Position numbers and translations under genes: made by a program
Notes under the pieces: model-generated
What the model was told of the DNA's origin: nothing
The model's input: only the letters and a program-made list of their open reading frames with translations
The model's database searches: none
Assembly: GCA_002946415.1 (NCBI GenBank)
Contig: NJPS01000037.1
Location: 1-64,000, forward strand
Reading direction: 5' to 3'
Length of the DNA stretch: 64,000 bases
From: Rutstroemia sp. NJR-2017a BVV2
Taxonomy: Eukaryota; Ascomycota; Leotiomycetes; Helotiales; Rutstroemiaceae
Shown here: positions 61,662 to 64,000 of the stretch, one piece after another
Numbering within the stretch: position 1 is the first letter of the stretch
Layout of the letters: the number at the start of each line of letters is the position of its first letter

Positions 61662-62663
61662 ATGTCCCGATACGCAGAAGCTCATTTGAATCCTAGCGGT
61701 CCCGAGGACGCTCGTCCGACAGCCCTTCAGATTATCGAGGATGAGCGAGTAAAGGGCAACCTTATCGGGAAAGTTATCATCATCACAGGCACTTCGTCAG
61801 GAATAGGGATCGAGACAGCCCGCGCTCTGTCTTTGACTGGAGCAAGGCTATTGTTGACGGCACGAGACCTGAGCAAAGCTGATGCTGCTCTGAATGGAAT
61901 CCTCGAACCAGGGCGTGTTGAAATTGTTGAGATGGATAATACTTCCTTGAGCAGCGTGCGTGCCGCCGCAAAAGCCATTCTCGAGAAGTTGAACAACCAA
62001 GTCAACATCCTTATCAACAACGCAGGTATCATGGCTATGCCCAAGTTGGAGTACACAAAAGACGGCTTTGAAATGCAGTTCGGAGTCAACCACATCGCTC
62101 ATTTTCTGCTCTTTCAGCTCTTGAAGCCAGCTCTCCTTGCTAGCGCCAGCGCCGAATTCTCATCTCGAGTCGTCAACCTCTCTTCTTCTGCCCACCACGT
62201 AGCCTCGATCAATGAATCAGGCAACTACAATTTTGAGAAGACCGAATACAATGAATGGGTTTCCTATGGGCAATCAAAGACAGCCAACATCTATATGGCT
62301 AACGAGATCGAGCGGCGCTACGGATCGCAAGGACTCCACGCGACTAGTATCCATCCTGGTGGGATTATGACGGGGCTTATGCAACATGTGGACCCTACAG
62401 TCTTAAGTGGGATGTCAAAGGACGAAGAATTGATTAAAACCATGAAGTCTCCAGAGCAGGGCGCTGCGACGACGGTGTGGGTTGCGATTGGGCAAGAATG
62501 GGAGAAGAAAGGCGGAGAGTATCTTGCTGATTGCGGGAAAACAGCTCGTGGAAACGACAAACACGAAATCACTGGTGTAGGGTTTGCTGGGCATGCTTAT
62601 GAACCCCGAGAAGGAGGCTCGGCTTTGGAAAGACTCGTTGAAGATGGTAGGCCTGACAGATGA
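61662..62663 (+). CDS. Short-chain dehydrogenase (SDR-3), retinol-dehydrogenase/WWOX-like
   Basis: A single-exon protein of 333 residues. Nucleotide motif TGTSSGIG (42-49), an Arg after beta-2 (TARD) favouring NADP, NNAG (119-122), and YGQSK with Tyr202 and Lys206. The N-terminal 'TALQIIEDE' extension and the length fit fungal members of the RDH11/13-WWOX-like group. It is an oxidoreductase of unknown substrate. It stands outside the sesquiterpene island and is separated from it by two deserts, so no pathway link can be claimed. Confidence 0.9.
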   Translation: MSRYAEAHLNPSGPEDARPTALQIIEDERVKGNLIGKVIIITGTSSGIGIETARALSLTGARLLLTARDLSKADAALNGILEPGRVEIVEMDNTSLSSVRAAAKAILEKLNNQVNILINNAGIMAMPKLEYTKDGFEMQFGVNHIAHFLLFQLLKPALLASASAEFSSRVVNLSSSAHHVASINESGNYNFEKTEYNEWVSYGQSKTANIYMANEIERRYGSQGLHATSIHPGGIMTGLMQHVDPTVLSGMSKDEELIKTMKSPEQGAATTVWVAIGQEWEKKGGEYLADCGKTARGNDKHEITGVGFAGHAYEPREGGSALERLVEDGRPDR

Positions 62664-62996
62664 TCAGTAGGCCGTGTTAGACTGGAATGGCGAGGTCTTT
62701 TCCATCATCTTCTCTACCTGTTTTCCTCTGTCAGTTGCAGCTATGTCTTCAGAAGTTGCCAGACTAGATAATCAGGCGAATAAACTAAGCCTTCCATGAA
62801 ATTAAACTCGCTCCACTCGTCATGTTGTACCGTCGTACCGCTGCAGGCCTACAAATCATAGAAGCCGACCAACAATTATGTAAGAGGACTTTGAACTTGA
62901 CCGCGTGTTTTGTGAAGTTTAAGCACGACATTCCGATTGAACACGCTACTAGACTGGTGGTCAAAGTTCATGGTAGATAGCTAGATTGTCCGCGTA
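62664..62996. other. Intergenic region between convergent genes
   Basis: 333 bp between the stop codons of SDR-3 (+) and the DUF3425 gene (-). No feature is recognised. Confidence 0.5.
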
Positions 62997-64000
62997 TTAC
63001 ATACAGGTTATTGGCTTCTCATTTCTCAGTGCACACCACCGATTACTTGCTTCAATCAAATCACTACATCCTTCTAATGTCCATCCCCAACTCTTCAAAA
63101 ATCCGGGCGTGACTTCCCAGTTTGTTACTATCCATGGATCACCCCAACTGATTAGACAATTACGTCCAGCCGTGTAATCACCCTGATCTTCAAATTCTTC
63201 TGTATGAAATCTTCTATTCGCCACATACGACGACGGTACTGATGAAATGTCGCAAACATAGCGTTCATCAGTGCTAGACATTGGCGTGATGTATTCTGGA
63301 AATATGTCCCCAAAGAGGTCCCGGAACATTTCTTCAGGCACGAAATGCACACCTCTCTTGATGAGATTGTCTCGAAACTTCGGGAAAGGAAAAGCGTTAA
63401 TCCAATCAGTATGGGCACAGTCGATCTGTAATTGCGTCGGATATAACGAATCAGGGATAAGTTGGTTGACAAGAGGACGGATGACTGTCAAGCCACCACA
63501 AATCTGCGTAGGAAACTGCTTAATGGATGACGTGGAATCTGATGCCTCTAGTTTAAGTGTTGCAGCGAGAAGCAAAGACTTATTAGACAATAATGCCCGA
63601 TGGACGTTGTGTTGGATGAGGTGAATGAGGTGATCAGAAGAGAAGGCAAGCGCCGCTGATGCGTTGATCCCGGAATCGAGGCTGGCGCTCTCCGTGGAAG
63701 AGATCGTTATCACTGCTTTTGACAGGGGCGAAGGTTTGACGGAAGCTTGCTTGAATGTGTCCACAGCGCTTCCGTGCGAACGAATATGAAGAGGATATTC
63801 GACATGGTGAATGTCTTGATGTTACCATGATGCGGTGTTGATCTGGGAAAGGTTGAAGGCGCATTCTCTGTCTTCGTCTAAACTTGACAACCCAGCCGGT
63901 CGAGAAGCTTGGGGTCGCTAGACCTTGGGACTTGTCTGATTGTTCCCATAGTTGCTTGGCTTTACGTCCGATGATGTCGTTTGAGACCCTACCAGACCGA
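62997..64000 (-). CDS. DUF3425-family (bZIP-type) transcription regulator, N-terminus beyond the window
   Basis: The last exon is 63749-62997 on the minus strand. It is preceded by a 76-bp intron (63,750-63,825) and an exon open to the window edge. The DUF3425 signature is clear: 'HLIHLIQHNVHRALLSN', 'PTQLQIDCAHTDWINAFPFP', and near the end 'ISWGDPWIVTNWEVTP' and 'GWTLEGCSDLIEASNRW'. Proteins of this family usually carry an N-terminal basic leucine zipper, which would lie upstream of base 64,000. The visible upstream exon holds basic residues (RRRQRMR) but no certain zipper. A nuclear regulator is likely; targets are unknown. Confidence 0.8.

Overview
The window is a chromosome end of a filamentous ascomycete (Pezizomycotina). 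It opens with about 21 copies of CCCTAA, the telomere C-strand. Genes carry short GT-AG introns of about 45-110 bp with CTAAC-type branch points. The transposon tracts are extremely A+T rich and their reading frames are full of TAA/TAG, the signature of repeat-induced point mutation (RIP). Species cannot be fixed from this sequence. The layout alternates gene islands of ordinary composition with RIP-degraded islands.

Left arm (132 to about 11,150): AT-rich subtelomere. It includes a plus-strand, 5'-truncated Ty3/gypsy chromovirus with recognisable reverse transcriptase, RNase H, integrase and chromodomain, and a 213-bp 3' LTR.

Island 1 (11,361-34,720): ten apparently intact genes forming a sesquiterpene cluster. 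In order they are: BAHD-type acyltransferase (+), aristolochene synthase (-), P450-1 (+), P450-2 (-), secreted FAD-linked oxidase (-), P450-3 (+), SDR-1 (+), SDR-2 (-), an AflR-like Zn2Cys6 regulator (+) and P450-4 (+). The cyclase would turn farnesyl diphosphate into aristolochene. The FAD oxidase, four P450s and two dehydrogenases would oxidise the eremophilane skeleton, and the acyltransferase would esterify a hydroxyl. This gene content resembles the PR-toxin/eremofortin cluster of Penicillium, so an eremophilane product is the best inference; the exact compound cannot be read from sequence. I spliced every gene by hand and all ten frames close. Inside the island are a Fot1/pogo DNA transposon with clear TIRs and TA duplication, and two 214-bp solo LTRs in opposite orientation, each with a perfect 5-bp target duplication.

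Desert 2 (about 35,030-51,110): RIP-saturated. It holds a minus-strand relative of the same gypsy family with two 214-bp LTRs, a degraded plus-strand LINE-like element, and a further LTR of the gypsy family.

Island 2 (51,385-53,085): a single intact P450 (P450-5). Desert 3 (about 53,950-58,650): AT-rich, with plus-strand gypsy reverse transcriptase/RNase H remnants.

Right end (58,650-64,000): ordinary composition. It carries a quinone-oxidoreductase-like MDR dehydrogenase (-), a retinol-dehydrogenase-like SDR (+), and the C-terminal part of a DUF3425 (bZIP-type) regulator (-) that runs off the window. No tRNA, rRNA or CRISPR was seen.
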